From: Desulfurococcales archaeon
GTDB taxonomy: Archaea > Thermoproteota > Thermoprotei_A > Sulfolobales > Desulfurococcaceae
NCBI GenBank assembly: GCA_015522345.1
Contig: WAML01000199.1
Coordinates: 1-13,240, forward strand
Direction: 5' to 3'
DNA length: 13,240 nt
A program made the translations under genes and the position numbers. Shown piece after piece: positions 12,428 to 13,240 of this stretch (positions are counted from its first letter, which is position 1; the number at the start of each line of letters is the position of its first letter). Under the pieces are notes generated by a model. It ran no database searches. It was given only the letters and a program-made list of their open reading frames with translations, and was not told the origin of the DNA.

Positions 12428-12466
12428 TTTCTAGAACAGTACAACTTTTGTGTCTAGAGATAGTGT

Positions 12467-13003
12467 CTATGCAATGAATATGTCTATGTTTTGGTATTTT
12501 TCCATGTATCTCTTTAGTTTGTGCACTATTTTCTCTTCAAGCCATAGTATTGGTGTAAACATGTCTCCATAGATACTCTTGTTTATCTGCATGAGCTTCT
12601 CTATATGGTGAATGCCTATACCGTGGTCAAGTTCTCTAATCTCCTCTACACTTAGCTTAAGTCTAGAAACTCTTCTAAGAGCCTTGATTACATCGTTGTA
12701 GCTTAGGCCAAGAACACTTAGAGTCCTGGCTAGTCTCGCAAGCTCTGTGTTTAAGCAGGCAGCTCCAGAGCACTTGTGATAAAGCATTACATGTATTTCT
12801 TTAACGTATTTCTTCAGGATACGTGGCTCCTGGCCAACATACCTAGATAAGGGGTAGGGAAACACGGCTGCTACAAGCTCTATACCAAGCTCTCTAGCTT
12901 TGTCATAGAGTATTGAGAGTATGTTCTCTACATGTATACTCCTAGTATACGCAAGTTCTTCGAGAAGGTAGAGTATCTCTTCAGCGCTTGGTCTAAGGAG
13001 AAC
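12467..13003 (-). CDS. C-terminal part of frameshifted unknown protein
   Basis: This frame continues the product of 12928-13216 after a -1 change at 13003-13009 and is open back to 13051. It reads VLLRPSAEEILYLLEELAY, then ENILSILYDKARELGIELVAAVFPYPLSRYVGQ, then EIHVMLYHKCSGAACLN, and ends with a long helical tail. The strand pattern GIELVAAVFPYP and EIHVMLYH is like the successive strands of a TIM barrel of glycosidase type, but I cannot name a family. A GTG at 12865 could start a shorter protein of 132 residues, but the open upstream codons and continuity with the other frame argue against that. Confidence 0.5.
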   Translation of the reverse strand, partial: VLLRPSAEEILYLLEELAYTRSIHVENILSILYDKARELGIELVAAVFPYPLSRYVGQEPRILKKYVKEIHVMLYHKCSGAACLNTELARLARTLSVLGLSYNDVIKALRRVSRLKLSVEEIRELDHGIGIHHIEKLMQINKSIYGDMFTPILWLEEKIVHKLKRYMEKYQNIDIFIA

Positions 13004-13216
13004 CCCTTTACCTTGTTTCCCAGGTATGCAAGCTCTGGGTAGAGCTCTAGACTATACCTACAGAAACACGTTGTGAAGAAGAACAAGCTGTCGTAGGGAG
13101 AAGGTAGTCTAACAGCATCTAGCATAACCTTCCTATACCCAAGCCCATAGACCTCCTCAAGAGCCTTAACAGCTCTCCCAACTATCCTAGGACTAGCTAA
13201 GCAACCACTGTTACCG
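12928..13216 (-). CDS. N-terminal part of the same unknown protein, cut by contig end
   Basis: The frame enters from the contig edge; the first genomic base is 13216. It reads GNSGCLASPRIVGRAVKALE, VYGLGYRKVMLDAVRLPSPYDSLFF, YSLELYPELAYLGNKVKG, then leaves frame and stops at 12928-12930. GYRKVMLDAVRLPSPYD looks like a barrel strand followed by an acidic active-site loop. Residues upstream of the edge are adapter-derived and should be ignored. Together the two parts make about 250 residues of a longer protein. Confidence 0.5.
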
Positions 13217-13240
13217 CTGTCTCTTATACACATCTGACGC
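13217..13240. other. Nextera adapter sequence (artefact)
   Basis: CTGTCTCTTATACACATCT (13217-13235) is the 19-bp Tn5 mosaic end used in Nextera libraries, followed by GACGC, the start of one of the two adapter arms. It is not genomic. Read on the minus strand it yields the well-known false peptide MCIRDS. Confidence 0.97.

Noticed and set aside
13217..13233. Start of the edge protein as MCIRDS
   Set aside because: These residues are translated from adapter sequence; the genomic frame begins at 13216.

Overview
The window looks like the chromosome of a hyperthermophilic, AT-rich Thermoproteota (crenarchaeote), probably of the Desulfurococcales/Ignisphaera kind. The evidence is the gene set (archease, archaemetzincin, archaeal Trm10, VapBC and TumE pairs, STAND-like archaeal ATPase), the heavy use of AGG/AGA and ATA codons, frequent TTG and GTG starts, GGTG-type ribosome sites, archaeal TATA boxes and an intron-containing tRNA. 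The assignment is an inference; no rRNA is present.

Left part (1-4886), core-like: a minus-strand secreted TasA/camelysin-type filament candidate and a minus-strand winged-helix regulator; archease (+) converging on archaemetzincin (-); a tRNA-Phe with a 28-nt intron outside the canonical position; a sugar-nucleotidyltransferase overlapping a Trm10 methyltransferase gene; and an intact tRNA-Gly(CCC) with encoded CCA and C instead of U at position 33.

Middle and right (4842-12427): an accretion array built on tRNA-Gly. The 3' half of that tRNA (anticodon loop to CCA) reappears at 7788-7832 (43/45 identical), at 8921-8970 and 10185-10234 (about 36-37/50) and at 11322-11355 (internally deleted). 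A fifth junction at 12312-12427 keeps the arm but lost the tRNA half. Each distal fragment is preceded by a related ~100-bp arm holding the palindrome CATATC-N4-GATATG. Three of the four fragments are followed by the motif TGTATATCAG. The junctions delimit one 2.9-kb element (ATPase plus unknown genes, with matching 30-bp inverted repeats near both ends) and four cassettes of 1.07-1.26 kb. Each small cassette carries essentially one gene pair: a VapB-like protein with a PIN protein, a TumA-like protein with a TumE toxin, a DUF5678-like protein with a retropepsin-like protease, and an AF2212-type VapB with VapC (opposite strand). Decay of the tRNA fragments increases with distance from the intact tRNA, as expected if new units keep inserting at the tRNA and push older ones outward. 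No integrase gene is visible, so the recombinase would have to act in trans. The layout resembles a gene-cassette array with tRNA-derived recombination sites and toxin-antitoxin-type cargo.

Right edge (12467-13240): a minus-strand gene of unknown function, cut by the contig end and split by a -1 frame change at a slippery A-AAG-GGG heptamer. The last 24 bases are Nextera transposase adapter, not genome.
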